NCBI RefSeq assembly: GCF_009727055.1
Contig: NC_052350.1
Span: forward strand, 27,534,263 to 27,598,262
Source of the DNA: Benincasa hispida
Lineage: Eukaryota; Streptophyta; Magnoliopsida; Cucurbitales; Cucurbitaceae
Direction: 5' to 3'
DNA length: 64,000 bases
Part shown: piece by piece, positions 34,603 through 47,040 of the stretch
Position numbering within the stretch: the first letter of the stretch is position 1
Layout of the letters: the number at the start of each line of letters is the position of its first letter
Notes under the pieces: model-generated
Told to the model about the DNA's origin: nothing
Databases searched by the model: none
What the model saw: only the letters and a program-made list of their open reading frames with translations
Program-made: the position numbers and the translations under genes

Positions 34603-36678
34603 TATCACACCCCCTCTTAGATTAACCTTTTATTCTGGAAGAGGATATGACTGTGGTAGCTACTAGCCCTACTGCCAAAACTCACCACCCAAGCCTTCTA
34701 ATCTACATACCAACCTATTCATCTTATTAGCAATATACACAAACAGCTAACCTCCCTTACGTTCTTATAAAGATTACATAATTACAAGCATATAGCCAAG
34801 ACATTACTTTTATAGAAAAATATTCACAGGTGGCCCAAACATTCCTACAGAGACCTTAGTCCCTCACAAAACATGTGTACATAAACAGATTGTATACCTA
34901 AGTCTTTTAATAAGCCAAGTCTTTCGGTGGCAAGTAGCAGCAGGATCACCCTTGAGGAAACTGACCGCTACCTGAAAAGGGAAAACACAGAAATTTTGTG
35001 AGCTAAAAGCTCAGTGAGAGACTACAGAATCGTAAAGCAACAAGTGTAGCATCACTATAAACATGTAAATATACCAGTGAGTAAACTCAAGCAATTGTCT
35101 CTATATGTAGTTGTAAACCATTCTCAGACATCATTAAACATTATCATTCCCTAGTTGAGAACGTGCGTAAACGCTCTAGCTCCCAAACGTTTATTACCGA
35201 CCAAGAAACCCATACTTCAATCTCTCATTCATAACTGCCTACGTGCACGTGGCCACTAAGTACCATCATATTTTAGGTACTTCCGCTCAGATACCTTCTC
35301 AAATTTGTCCTTCAGTATCAAACTACTATGATACCTTCTCTTATGTCCTTCGATATCAAATTGGCCAGATACCTTCTCAAATGTCCTTCGATATCAAATT
35401 GGCCAGGTACCTTCTCAAATGTCCTTCGGTACCTAATTGGTTAGATACCTTCTCAACGTCCTTCGGTATCAAATGTGTATTTTGTAACATCAAATTAAGT
35501 TTCATTGCCTAGTATTTACACAAGAGTTGTTCCATTGCCACTCACTTACACAAGAACTCATTCCCTTATAGTCTTCCTCTAGGAAGCATATATCAAAATC
35601 AGAAACATAGCTTTTGTAATGGTTACACAACATACCTTGGCCTGTGTTACACACATACAAGCCGGGAAACATGCATTAAGTTATTCTCTAACCATTTGTT
35701 GCTTGAGGAAGTATAAATACTTCATTAATATCACTGTGCTTTACTTGATCATATATGCATGAGTATTAGAAACCTTAAGTTTACTGAGTCACTCACAATT
35801 CGTCAGGCTCTTATTGGTTTATACGTTTTCCTTAGCTCTTTTGGCCTGGAAAGATATAATTCCCGATTAAACTACTTAGAATTCCTAGTAAAATATCTCA
35901 AATAATTCATTTATTAAAGGAACTTCCATCAATATAGACAACTTTACTAGCGAGATCCTCCTGAGCGAGGTCAGCGAGATCCCTCTGAGCAATGCTAACG
36001 AGATCCTTTAGAGCGATGCTAACGAGATCCTTATGCGCAAATCTCGCTATAATTCTCCACAATGAACTGCTTGTTTGTTCCTCACAAGCAGTTGTCTACT
36101 TATGCACAATTCCCTGTTATAACTTCAATACTTCATAACTCAAAATTCAGAGCTCTTTTCAAGAAACTTCCTTCTACAAACTTGTTTAGATTTGAGCTAA
36201 ATTCCTCACCTTAAAATTTCAGCCCAGAATTCCTTATAGTTTGGCTTGGAACTTCCAAAATTCACCTCAGGCCCTGATTAATCCGTGGTTCTGCCTCTTC
36301 TGCAATTTCTCCACTTTTGTTCTTCTCCTCTTGCAATCTTTCTCTAACAGGACAACCTTGAATACTAGATTCTCCCAGATTTCAAATGGCACTAAATTCG
36401 CTAAATTTGCTTTTGTCAATTCCCAAAATCATGCGTTTGAAGTTTTACTTCCCTTTTTAATCCTTCTGTCGCTTCCTGAGTTCAAAGAATAAATTGCCAT
36501 GTGATTCCACACTTAGTGCCTCCAGCCAGACTAATGATTGAGTTTTTTCATTGATATATTTTCTTTCCCTTCCTTCATAATCCCTATAAACAATATGAAC
36601 TTCTATTTAATAAATATGTAATATAACATTCCTTTGGCTAAACATGCTTATCTAGGGAACCCAAGTTCGGGGTTTACA
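34603..36678 (-). mobile_element. 5' LTR of the chromovirus
   Basis: 2076 bp, starts TGTAAACCCCGAAC on the minus strand and ends next to the PBS. It aligns along most of its length with the 3' LTR and differs by substitutions and by contraction of the 24-bp array. The LTRs are clearly diverged, so the insertion is not recent. Confidence 0.9.
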
Positions 36679-37131
36679 CGGGCCCCTAAACATGGATATG
36701 ATATAGGATCTCACTAAGTTTAAAACTCATATTGGGCCTCCAAACACACCTATATATTTTTTTTATATATATCCATAACTTAACTCCTTTTCCTTTTTTA
36801 AATTCCCACTTCAAATCTTTTCAAATCTAAAATTCTAAATCTTCCAAATTCTCCAAATCCTCAATTATCAAATCACATATCAAATTAATTCAAATAATCA
36901 TCTTATCGATTGTCCTAATTATGCTCCAAACATCAAAGTTGAAAGGAAATAAGAACCAATATTTTTAAGACAATTAATTCAAATCTTCAGTCAATTAAAT
37001 TCAAATTGACCTATAAAACTTGTCAATTATCTCAATTTGATTCCAAATACCAAAAACTAAATGGGTCGAACTAAGATCCACTAATTTGTCAAAATTAACT
37101 TAAATTTACCTTGAATTCAGGATGTTACATT
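36679..37131 (-). mobile_element. LTR-like fragment ending GATGTTACA
   Basis: The right edge reads TTGAATTCAGGATGTTACA, the reverse complement of TGTAACATCCTGAATTC, a typical gypsy LTR start. The left edge is the chromovirus insertion point; the other half of the host sequence probably ends at 27313 (ATATATAAAAATGGG). AT-rich, no gene. Confidence 0.45.
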
Positions 37132-38340
37132 TCCAAGGAGAAAAGGATGTGAAGATCTAAACCTTGAATAATTTTCTTTTTGTAATTCCCCTCCTTGAAA
37201 CTGCACAGAATGAATGCAAATCTTCCTCGAATTGGCAAAATACCTCTCACGAAAGAAAAAGTCACAAATAGGAGACACCACCATTTGGGTTTCCTCGCAT
37301 TCTTTGGACAAAGAATCAAGAATGTGTGGACTCTATAATCTGGTAGGGAGAAACGATTGTGGGAGAGAGGTTTCTTAAGGAAGAAGATGAAGAATGTAGA
37401 GAAAACTTTTCTCTTCTAAATGATCTATGCGTTAGATTAAAGCTTCTACAAAATGGATCTTCTCCCTCCCATTTGACATGAGAGTTAGTTGGTTGAATCA
37501 AATTAATATATAATTAAATAAATATTAATTACTTAATCAATTAATTATCATATATGTAATTTAGTTTGAATCATATTCAAATAATAACCTCTCACATAAC
37601 CCATAGTTTTAAAATTAATCTCATTCATATTAATTATAAACTATAGTTTTAATATGAATCTCATTCACATTAATTTAATTTCATTCATATTAACTTTAAG
37701 CTATAGTATTATATGAATCTTATTCATATAATTAATATTTGAATCTTATTCAAATACTAGTTCCTCACATATTATAAAGTATAATTTTGAATCTTATTCA
37801 AAATTAACTTTATTTATAACGTATCTATATACATTATATTAATTGTATCTTATACAATTAATTTTCTTATTTAATTTGAACGATTCAAATTAATCCAAAA
37901 CTAATTGGTTCTTGTTTTACCCTTAGTGAGATAACAATGGGATTTTATGGACCTATAGATTAGAAGCTCCAATGACACTAGATTAATTAATTAAACTCTT
38001 TAATTAAATTAATCAACATTCATTAATGGCAAGTCACTCTACTAAAGACCCACAGCTGCACTCTTCATACTGTAGATGTATTTCTATGTTCATGGATATA
38101 ACTAATCAACAGTAAATCGACTCTTTACAAATCGCTTGTAACTACAACTGGGTCAAATTACCATTTTACTTATGTAGTTACATCTAACTCCTTAAGTACA
38201 TTGATTTCTCTAATGAACAAATAGTTTATAGTCCAACTATAAATTAATCCCTCTCAGGCCAGTGAAAGGGTGAGGCCTCAATGTTTAAGACCTTTTCCAT
38301 GAAGGCTTTTACATGGGTAAATCCTTATTTCTATCGATGA
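37132..38340 (-). mobile_element. Diverged L1-like LTR copy
   Basis: 37970-38290 corresponds block by block to 52790-53110 of the reverse L1 LTR: GGACCTATAGATTAGAAGCT versus GGATCTGTAGCTTGAAGCTC, the CTGCACTCTTC block, CTGTAGATGTATTT, CAACAGTAAATCGACTC and GTAGTTACATCTAACTCCTT, the last identical. The AT-rich part 37500-37900 with repeated ATGAATCTCATTCATATTAA units fits the AT-rich middle of L1. The outer ends are unclear. Short minus frames at 37117-37501 overlap each other and have no domain. Confidence 0.65.
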
Positions 38341-38957
38341 ATCATGTGTGGACAAAAATTTCATTTTGTTAACAAGTTGTTGCATTGGCAGAAATAGTTT
38401 TTTTTCGATGCATAATGGGTGGACAAAAATGTGATTTCTACCCATAAAAGTTGTTACAAGGGCAGAAGGCTTTTCTACTCATGTGTTTACTTGTATGGGC
38501 CTTTATGTCGATGCAACGTCAAAATGCAGGGCAGAAGCTATGCCAACGGACTTCTGCCCACACTATCTGCCCATGCAAAAAAACAAAAAAAAAAAACAAG
38601 AAGAAGAAAAACGTCGACAAAGACTTTGCCCACACTTTTCTTAAGATCTGTCGACATCTTTTTGCATCAACGGAGAAAAAAATGTTGTAACAAATCTTAT
38701 CTACATTTGTAATATATATAAAAATATTTATAAGGAGAAATCTTTTTAGACCAATTTTACCCTTCAATATGACTTTTTTCTTTGTCTTTGCTTTGATGTA
38801 ATTTTTCATTCACACACATACAATTTTTATGGTCGTTTATGTGTTAACTTTCATTCCTTATTAAAATAGGACAATAATTTTATAAACAATATAACTTAAT
38901 GCTATATGTTATAGAACATCAAAGACCTTTCGATCTCCACATTATTTGAGTATATAT

Positions 38958-38988
<31 letters not shown>

Positions 38989-39337
38989 TTTCTTTCCTTC
39001 TTGTTCTTACAATTTTTTACAATTCCTATTTTATCCCTATTATATCTCTCGATAAAAATCTTCCTGATAGATACCTCATCAACCAACCCTTTCATCATCA
39101 ATTGAAACCTTTCATCAAAAGAGCCTTCTGCAACGAGACTTCCATCTGACAACCACCCTATTTGTACCTTTTTAAAAAAAAAATTAATTTTTTATAGATT
39201 TTTTTTTGTCAGGCATAGTTTCATAAGTAACCTTTTCTAAACTATAAGAGATCAAAATCGATCCATACTGCACAATAAAATCTATGCCACCATTAAAAAT
39301 AACAATTCCCGATTTTTTTCCCTCTCTTTTATTTTGT
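38341..39337. other. No gene; AT-rich, (TA)n and possible transposon remnant
   Basis: 38345-38580 shows several related GGCAGAA(G/A)..TTTT and GGTGGACAAAAATGTGATTT pieces on both strands, which could be subterminal repeats of a DNA transposon, but no ends or TSD were found. A (TA)n run lies at about 38950-38990. The frames at 38419-38809 overlap in three frames over Lys/Phe-rich low-complexity DNA. Confidence 0.5.
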
Positions 39338-39499
39338 TGTAACAACCCAGATTTGTACGCATACACTACAGGAAATTAAATTATGAAATTTATTGGATGA
39401 TAAATATAAATACCCTAACCTTAATTTAGGAAGCAAAGAAACAATTAAAAAATTAATAATAATAATAAAAATAAACAAAAATAAAAATAAAAGAAAATT

Positions 39500-39990
39500 C
39501 GAAAGAACGAAGGTGGAGAGAGCGAGACTCTAATTGAATGATAAATAAATAAATAAATAAGTAAATAAAAGAAAATTGCGGAGAGCGAGAATTGCACGGA
39601 GAAAACTGGAGAGAGCGAGATACTAAGAAGAGAGTGTACGATCGAAGAGAGAATTAGAGAGCGAGAAAACCCAGCGAGCGAGGCTAGCGAGAATTGAGGC
39701 TAGCGAGAGTAGAGAGAGCGAGATCCCTGGAGAGAGCGAGATGAAGGAAAATCGGAGAAGACAAATTTAGCGAGAAAGCTGGAGAGAGCGGGATTCCCAG
39801 TGAGAAAGCTGAGAGAGCGAGATTCCTAGCGAAAAAGCTGGAGAGAGCGAAATTCTGAGAGTAGGGAGAGCGAGATTTGGACGGAGCGATATTTAACAAA
39901 GCGAAAGTGGACAGAGCAAATTTCTAGCGAGAAAACTGGAGAGAACAGATTCTGAGAAAGAGTAAGCGAGAATTTGGATAGAAGCGCGAA
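39500..39990. repeat. GAGAGAGCGAGAT short-unit array
   Basis: GAGAGAGCGAGATTC, CTAGCGAGAA and AGCTGGAGAGAGCGAGAT recur irregularly at 15-30 bp spacing. The chromovirus LTRs carry related AGCGAGATCC units. Confidence 0.75.
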
Positions 39991-40249
39991 TATGTGTTAG
40001 AAATTTGGCCACGATATATAGATGATTATACATAGAAAACCTAAAATTGAATATCAAACAAAGTAATGATGACTAAAGGCAACGTTAGCCAAGATTAGGT
40101 GTCTTATAGAGCCTTAACCCTAATATATATCTAGTACTGATTCACAGAGCATACTTATATTCTCATTGATGACAAAACAAAACAATCCGTGTACGAGAGT
40201 TTAGTAAACTGTACTATAATAGGCTGAAAAAGATTTCTTCCTAATTATC

Positions 40250-40257
40250 TATAAAAG
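40250..40257 (+). promoter_or_regulatory. TATA box of the solo LTR
   Basis: TATAAAAG within ATCTATAAAAGCCTTAAATC, in the middle of the LTR downstream of the GAGCGAGAT array. Confidence 0.5.
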
Positions 40258-40674
40258 CCTTAAATCGTTTAGAAGAAATTTAAGACCTTCATGTCTCTAA
40301 GACAAATATCTCTAGTATACTACAAAGAATCGTGTGAAAGAATTTAGTGTGAAGGTAGGAAAGTTCTTGAGATTAAAAAGCTCGTAAGTCTGCTAAATTT
40401 CTTCCTAAATTTTCTTCTAGTTTAAAAAAGGAAAGCTCACTGATCAAATCATAAAGAAAAAAATAAGGAATAACTAGATCACTGAAGTAGTTATCTCACC
40501 CTCTCTTTAATGTTTCTATGGTAGTTACCTTATTATGTTGCATGTTATGTTAATGTTATATTGCATTACATGTTTAGAAACACGTTTTTCTACAAGGACC
40601 CCATGCATTTATGTTTCACGATTACGTTAAATCAAGTTTTAATTAGTGTAAGTTATACTTCCAATCTAATCTTA

Positions 40675-41470
40675 AGTTTATGTTAATGGTTGATGTTTGA
40701 TGTGATTTGGCCCACTGACTGCATGACCCGCTAATCATCAGATGGGTTAGTTTTCGCTTAAGTCCTCATCTTCTATCAGGGCGAGAAATTTATACTTCCA
40801 GAGCTGGCAGGTATGTATGTTCACCACTCAAGGCTTAATCTTACGTTATGTTTATGGTAGAGACTAGCAGGTATGTATGGTTGTACCCCTCTAGTCCAAT
40901 ATTACGTTTATGCTAATGGTTGATGTTGGATGCGACTCTGCGTACAGACTGCATGACCCGCTAAACATCAGATGGGTTAGTTTCCGCTTAAGTCCTCATC
41001 TTCTTATCAGGGCGAGAAATTTATTCTTCCAGGCTAACAGGGCATTTATATGCACCCCCCCAGGCCTAATCTTCGTTATTTTATGCTAGGACTAGCAGTA
41101 TGTATTGTTGCACCACTCTAGTCCTAATTACGTTTATGCTAATGGTTGATGTTGATGCGACTCTGGCTCTACAGATGCATGACCCGCTAAACATCATGAT
41201 GGGTTAGTTTCCGCTTAAGTCTCATCTCTTATCAGGGGGAGAATTTATTCTTCAGGCTAACAGGCATGTATGATTGCCCCCCCAGGCCTAATCTTACTTA
41301 TGTTTATGCTAACTAGCAGGTATGTATGGTTGCACCCCTCTAGTCCAATATTACGTTTATGCTAATGGTTGATGTTGGATGCGACTCTGGCTCTACTGAT
41401 TACATACCTGCTAGTCATCAGATGGGTTAGTTTTCGCTTAGGTCCTCATCTTCCATCAGCGGAGAGATTT
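40675..41470. repeat. Tandem repeat, about 225-232-bp unit, four copies
   Basis: Each unit has GTTTATGCTAATGGTTGATG, GCATGACCCGCTAA(A/T)CATCA, GATGGGTTAGTTT(C/T)CGCTTA and AGCAGGTATGTATGGTTG. The anchor GCATGACCCGCTAA falls at about 40722, 40954 and 41176, with a diverged copy at about 41402. The second and third copies lack many single bases relative to the others, which looks like consensus error in a collapsed repeat. Confidence 0.85.
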
Positions 41471-41900
41471 ATGTTGGAAGCATAAACGACCACCACATGT
41501 ATTATATATTTTCGGTCCCAACCATATGTTTCTCATGACATGTTGCTTTGATTGAGCATTTGGTCACTACCCTACGTGAGAACTACTTACTGGTATATTA
41601 TATACTCATCCTATATTTTTACAGACTTTGTAGTAAGGACACAGCGTAGTTTGCATAATTGGACGTCGCTCAAATGGCCACACCATCAAACTCACTATTA
41701 TAGCGCATATGCATTTTGTACCACCACGCTATTTTATGATCCTGGTGTTTTGATAAATAAACTTTTTTTAATAGTTTTCTATCTAATTAAAAATTTAATA
41801 TTTCTTTGAAATTTTCACCAAACTCATCTCATAGATAGAAAAGTCTAAGTATGGCATGTCTAGCGTCGAATTCATAAGGTGTAAGGATCCGGTCGTTACA

Positions 41901-42349
41901 TTTGTATTAAAATGTTTCATGATTGTGGAATTTTTACGTTGATTGATGGTCGGATTTTATGACTTATGTTTTGCAGGTGTTGAGAGGCGACAGATCTACG
42001 AATTGTTAATGTTTTTAAAAGTTATTGGAGTAAGGAATTGTTGTGTTTTCGTTTGTTTTCAAAGATACACATTTTCTTTTAGTTTAACAATTTTTATTTA
42101 GTTTATAGAATTTTTGTAGAAAGCGAAGAAATAAATATGGTTATATAGGATTTTCTAGCATTCTCACAGCAAAAAGCTAAAAAAATGGGCTATCAAGGGG
42201 ATGATTTTATATATCTGTTTTGCCCTTATATTTTAGTAAATCATGTCCTCCTTTTGTCTATTGGAATGACCTTTTCAAGTGTATGTTTGATGAGCACTAA
42301 TTGATGCATTATTGCAATGAGATGTGACTATTTGGAGGCCATGGTTACT
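41901..42349. other. No gene seen
   Basis: AT-rich sequence between the solo LTR and the copia element. No frame, RNA gene or repeat of note. Confidence 0.6.
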
Positions 42350-43321
42350 GTAGGATTAGTATGCAACCTTATAAGGGGTGAATAGTGTTAATCAATCTAA
42401 TTAGAAATTTTGCTTAATGTGGGTCCAATTAAAAAAATCAAATAATTATTTAATAAGTAATTTAAACAAGAATTATATGCAAAAAAATCAATCTAATCCA
42501 AAATAAGCAAGAAAAATTGAAACTCACACTTTTAAGCCCCTATTTAATTTTAGTAAAAGATTGTTAATGCACGTAGAAATTTAAGAATATCAATCAAAGT
42601 AAACAAAATATAACAATAGAACAATATTTGCAATTAATTTCATGTAATAAACTATAAAACACAATAATGCAAAACAATTAGTATAGGGAATAAAGGAAAT
42701 TAATACCGGAGATTTTCATAGTGGTTCGGTCAAACTCACCTATATCTACTTTTTCAAGCGCCTCTTGAGATTTTGAATAAGGATCTCATGACTCTTCCCA
42801 CGGAATAGTGTCAAACCGTTACACCACTCTTTTTGCAAGTTCAAGACAAAACTCAATCATTTCCACGGATAACGATCAAACCGTTACAACCATTTTTTTT
42901 TTCGGGATCAAGAATAACCTTTTATAAAAGTTTAAAAATGAAGAACAAGATGGAAAATACTCTCTTCAAGAGTGGATTCACAAATCTAGCTCACATTCTT
43001 TGTAAGCACAATCCATACAAATTAAAGTCCTCAAAATGGCTATGAAAAATACAAAATTTGAAGCCCAAAAATTACAAAGTGATACCCAAATACTCACACA
43101 CACACACACACAAAATAAGTACATCACATGTCGTCCTGCTAATACAATAAAGAAACAAATATATATATTAAAACTCCCCAACGGTCATAAAGTATTAAAT
43201 GCTTTATGACTTTTTTTTTTAACTAGGGACACTTGTCATAATTTTAGTCGCCAGATTTTTATTTGGTGATCATCCTCAATACTGCCATGGATCATTGCAT
43301 AGATGTTCTACTTTTGCCACA
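42350..43321 (-). mobile_element. 3' LTR of the SIRE-like copia element, limits approximate
   Basis: Aligned to 47556-48728 over its length with many substitutions and indels; about 200 bp shorter. The shared sequence ends at TTTTGCCACATC. A (CA)n stretch lies at about 43094-43112. Confidence 0.65.
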
Positions 43322-44625
43322 TCGGGCAAGTGTAATTTTTCGATTAATCTTGTTTTGGCTATATTTTTTTTCATTTGAGCTCCAATTTAAGTGATTTAAA
43401 AAATGTTGGAATCTTTATTCCGAGCGCTATGCATTGGATACTTTAAAACACTAAAATTGTTAGTAAATAAAAGAAGGTTTGTTATCATAATATATTAATT
43501 AATTAAAATTAATTAATTTGAGATTAAGGATAAAAAAACCAAGAATCTTTCCTTTTTAATGATGACAAACTAATCAAGAAAAATGAAATCCAAAATGTTG
43601 TATGATGTAAAATAGAAACTTTAATCACAATCAACACATATATAGTGAATATTTCAGTAACAACAATTCTCAATTCAAAAGCAACAAAGATATTCAATAT
43701 CAACTTGCTTTCATTTTCTTATTACCTCTCTCCATTTTTTAATCAATAAAAAAAGACAATTAAGAAAAGCAACAAAAAGACATGAAAGCTTCTCCTAAAA
43801 TCATGAACACATGCTTAGTATTTCTTCTCCTATCAAGTTGCCTTCTAAAAGTAAGCAACAACATTGTAAATTCACGAGACATCTCAAATAAACAACCAGA
43901 CTCAAGATAATTATATTTAGGATCACAACATTTTTTCCCCTTCTAAAATCAATTGAGCACTCCCCCTTAATAAGGGCAAAAAAAACAATCAATATATATT
44001 TAACTTGATGGTAGATATATCAAACAAAATTTCAAATAAATTTTTTATTCCAACGACAATTACTCCCCCTAAAAGGATAAATAATTTTGCATATAAGAGG
44101 GGCACACATCTATGGGAATCAATTTCATGTTCATACATGAAATTCTCATAAAAAATTATTAGAAAATAAGCACCAATCGTTGAAAAAGAATTTAACAACT
44201 CTTCAAAATAACTTGCTCAAAACACATTCTTTTCAACATAGAACATAATATGCTCACATTGATCTTTATTCAACAATGTAAACCTTAGAATATGCATAAT
44301 TTCATGCTTAAAAGGCATTTAATAAAAAATTAATCAATTTCAATCAAAAGAATAAACATATCTTAATCACAATGGCAATCTTTTGCAAAGCTTAATATTA
44401 TTTTCCTCAATACTTCCCAAGAAAAACACAAGGATAAAGTTGTCATCTAATTGACTAAAAAACCAAAATATAAACAATAAAGACAAGTGCCAATAGATAG
44501 ATATACAATCATTTCTTGTGGCATTAAAACCAATAATCAAAATATTTCACGAGATCTCAAATTTTAACCATTCAAAACTATTCAAGAGATATAATTTCCA
44601 TAAATATACCAAAATAATAATTATC

Positions 44626-47040
44626 TCAAGAATAAAAAAAATAAAGGTTATGAAATAAGCTATTTTCCTTTGTTGAATTCAAGCAAGCCATACTAGTTGC
44701 TCCAATTTGAATTAATTCCTTATTTGAAGTCCAAGCAATAATTGCTTCTTGAATCACACCTACAAAGAAAGCCCATCCAAAAGATTTTGGTAACCATTTC
44801 TTGGGTCCTTCATTGTTAGTAGGCAAAGATTTTGAAACCAATTTAAACTTAATTCCAAACATTACTAGGATTCATTCTTGGCAAATAATAAATTTTATGA
44901 CCAATTTTACCACAAGAATACATACAACATTAGGCAAAATTTTCTTTTTAAATAATTGATTTTGCATCTTATTTCTATTCAAGAAATTCTTTCTAGGAGT
45001 ATTTTTCAATTTAAAACAATTTGGTCTAATATAACTTTTAACGTCACAATAATAGGGTTGGCAAAAAAAACCCACAGGGTCGGGGCCCCAGTCGGGTTCC
45101 CGTGGGCCCCGACCTAATCAGGTTGGAGAATTCCAAATTTTACCGAGGATGAGGTCAAACTGAGAAAAAATTTCGGGTCCCATCTAGGGAGGGGGCAGAC
45201 ATGGGACGGTATCCCCACCCCCGAACCGTCCCGATTAAACCCCGATGCCAATTTATTATATATATATATATGCATACAATTTTCATTTCTACCCAAACCC
45301 AAAAGCTAAAAATACAACTCCCAATTAATAATTCTACCCAAAAGCCCATAATTTAAATTCTAAGCCCAATCCCAATCTTTAATTTTTAAACCTAAAAACC
45401 CTAACCTAAAATTTCAATCTTCTTCTTCCTTCCTCTCTCTCCCTCACTGCCTCACCATGACAGATAGAGCCAAACAACCTCACCCTCATTGCCTTGCTCA
45501 AACTGTCGCTCACTGCCTCACCAACCACCGTTCCTCACCAACTTGTTGCTCACGCCACGGCTACACGGCTACGCCTTACGCTCTTGCTCATGCTGCCACA
45601 CCACGGTCACAGCAAACTCGCAAGTCCCACTCCCATGCTCAATCATGACCAACTCCCACTCCCACGCTTATGTTCCTGCCATGGCCACGCCTAGCCTTTT
45701 GTTCTTCAAGTCGTTCATTGTTCAATCCGTTCATTCATGTACACGTCTATTGAATTTGTTTCCCACGGGGACCTCATTTCCCCGACAGAGAATCCCCGCT
45801 CCCATCCCTGCCTTTTGAAGGTAGGGAAAGGGTGAATTCCCTCCACGAGGACGAGGACGGAGGACCCTCCTGGCCTCGGCCTGGCCCCATTGCCAACTCT
45901 ACACAATAATGACATGTAGGCACAAATTTTGATTTTACATGCAACTTTCTAGCATTTACATGTTTAGGCTCAAATTTAGCACTATGCATACATGTAGATT
46001 TTTCATGAACATCTTTAGATACAAATTTTGTTTTTTCAAATATATTTCTAGCCTCTTCATGCTTATTCATAAAATTCACATTATGAACATATTTTGATCT
46101 AGCATGAATTTGTTTATGCATGAATTTTGTTTTCTCATGAATGAAAACTTTTTCATGTTTTTGCACTAATTTAGATTCAACAAAATTAAAGACATTAGAT
46201 AAAGCATCTTGAGACAAACAAGGGGCGAATTTAACAAAAGTAGATGAATCATTTTCATTCACATAGCACCATCCTCTTTCATCATTAAAAGATTTACCTA
46301 TGTCAATAATTTTATCCAATTTTTGTGTACAACTAGTCTATTTCTTTATCCTTTTTTTAGCACATTCGGGCTCATTCACAAGGTTTGAATCTTTTTCTCT
46401 TAGAACTTTAACAAGTTCATTTCTATAAAAAAAACATCATGCTCAAGAAATTTAATTTTATCAACAAGAGAACAATGATCTTTTTCTAGAGAAATATTAC
46501 TAGTTTCCAAATCAAAATTTCTATTTTTCAAACGAGCAATTTGATCTTTTAGTTCTATAAAGAGATTCAATTTTCTCATTTTTATTTCTCAAGTCATTCA
46601 ATTTAATTTTCAATTCACATGATAAAAATTTGAGTTCATCATTCTCATTTCTAAGAAGCTTAATTCTATCATTCAGAACATTTTTCTCAACACAACACAA
46701 CAAGCATCAATATTATTATGCAACAACTATGATTAGCTCCATTTTCATTTATCAAAGATTCATTCTCAATAGACAAAACCTTAAACTTCTTTGATAGTTT
46801 TAGATATTTAAAGCTAACTTTTTAAAATCAAGTTGTATATCTTCAAAAACATCATATAACTCATCATAGGAAAGAAATTTATTATTTACCTCATTTTCAT
46901 CACTGGAATCTTCATTCGAGTGAGCCATTAAACACAAAGAAGATCCATCATATTTTTCTTTTTCTACTTTATGGACTTTTTCTTGATTTTGAGAATTATA
47001 ATCTTCCTTCACATCAAATAAATCATTAGTGCTACAAGGA
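44626..47040 (-). pseudogene. SIRE-like copia gag remnant split by an hAT insertion
   Basis: Minus-strand pieces in order: 47012-46800 with SLCLMAHSNEDSSDENEVNN and LSYDELYDVFEDIQLDFKKL, a typical acidic gag C-terminal block; 46703-46521 with a coiled-coil (LRNENDELKFLSCELKIKLN); 46319-45910 with a repetitive KFMHKQIHARSKYVHNVNF region ending in CHYC, the first half of a CCHC zinc knuckle. The knuckle's second half, DVKSYIRPNCFKLK, resumes at about 45051 on the other side of the hAT element (45053-45901). 44862-44626 continues with GPKKWLPKS. Stops and frame changes lie between the pieces. The remaining 43322-44620 has no recognisable pol domain. Confidence 0.7.
45053..45901. mobile_element. 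Non-autonomous hAT element, 849 bp
   Basis: Terminal inverted repeats TAGGGTTGGCAA and TTGCCAACTCTA (11 of 12 pairing) and a perfect 8-bp target duplication CACAATAA at 45045-45052 and 45902-45909 identify an hAT element. GC-rich subterminal parts (CGGGGCCCC, CCCCGACCT on one side, GGGGACCTC, ATCCCCGCTCCC on the other) flank a middle that reads open in three overlapping frames (45457-45818) without any transposase block. It lies inside the zinc-knuckle codons of the copia gag remnant. Confidence 0.9.

Larger units (their letters stand above)
27314..36678 (-). mobile_element. Chromovirus (Ty3/gypsy) with both LTRs, coding region broken
   Basis: On the minus strand the order is 5' LTR (36678-34603), PBS, gag, protease, reverse transcriptase, RNase H, integrase, chromodomain, PPT, 3' LTR (29592-27314). 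Both LTRs begin TGTAAACCCCGAAC and end GGGGGTGTGA(C/T)A. The flanks TGGGT (27309-27313) and CGGGC (36679-36683) match at the central three bases and differ by C/T at the ends, compatible with a decayed 5-bp TSD. The coding region carries several stops and frame changes, so it is not autonomous now. A chimeric adapter join at 29969-30006 duplicates about 110 bp of the integrase/chromodomain junction. A Tekay/Del-like placement is likely from the integrase end and chromodomain but was not tested. Confidence 0.9.
39338..41900 (+). mobile_element. Solo LTR with perfect 5-bp target duplication
   Basis: Starts TGTAACAACCCAGATTTG and ends GGATCCGGTCGTTACA; the flanks TTTGT (39333-39337) and TTTGT (41901-41905) match perfectly. 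There is no PBS, PPT or coding sequence, so the 2563-bp unit is best explained as a solo LTR left by recombination of a gypsy-like element. It contains a GAGCGAGAT-rich segment, a TATA box at 40250 and a tandem array of about 230-bp units. Confidence 0.88.

Noticed and set aside
38419..38809. Three overlapping frames of 79-97 codons
   Set aside because: Lys- and Phe-rich low-complexity translation of A/T-rich sequence on both strands; no domain.
39360..39380. CACTACAGGAAA as the end of a CACTA transposon
   Set aside because: It lies 25 bp inside a solo LTR that has its own perfect TSD, and no matching inverted end or 3-bp TSD was found.
45457..45818. Overlapping His/Ser/Pro-rich frames inside the small hAT element
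   Set aside because: Three frames are open together over GC-rich simple sequence and none resembles a transposase.
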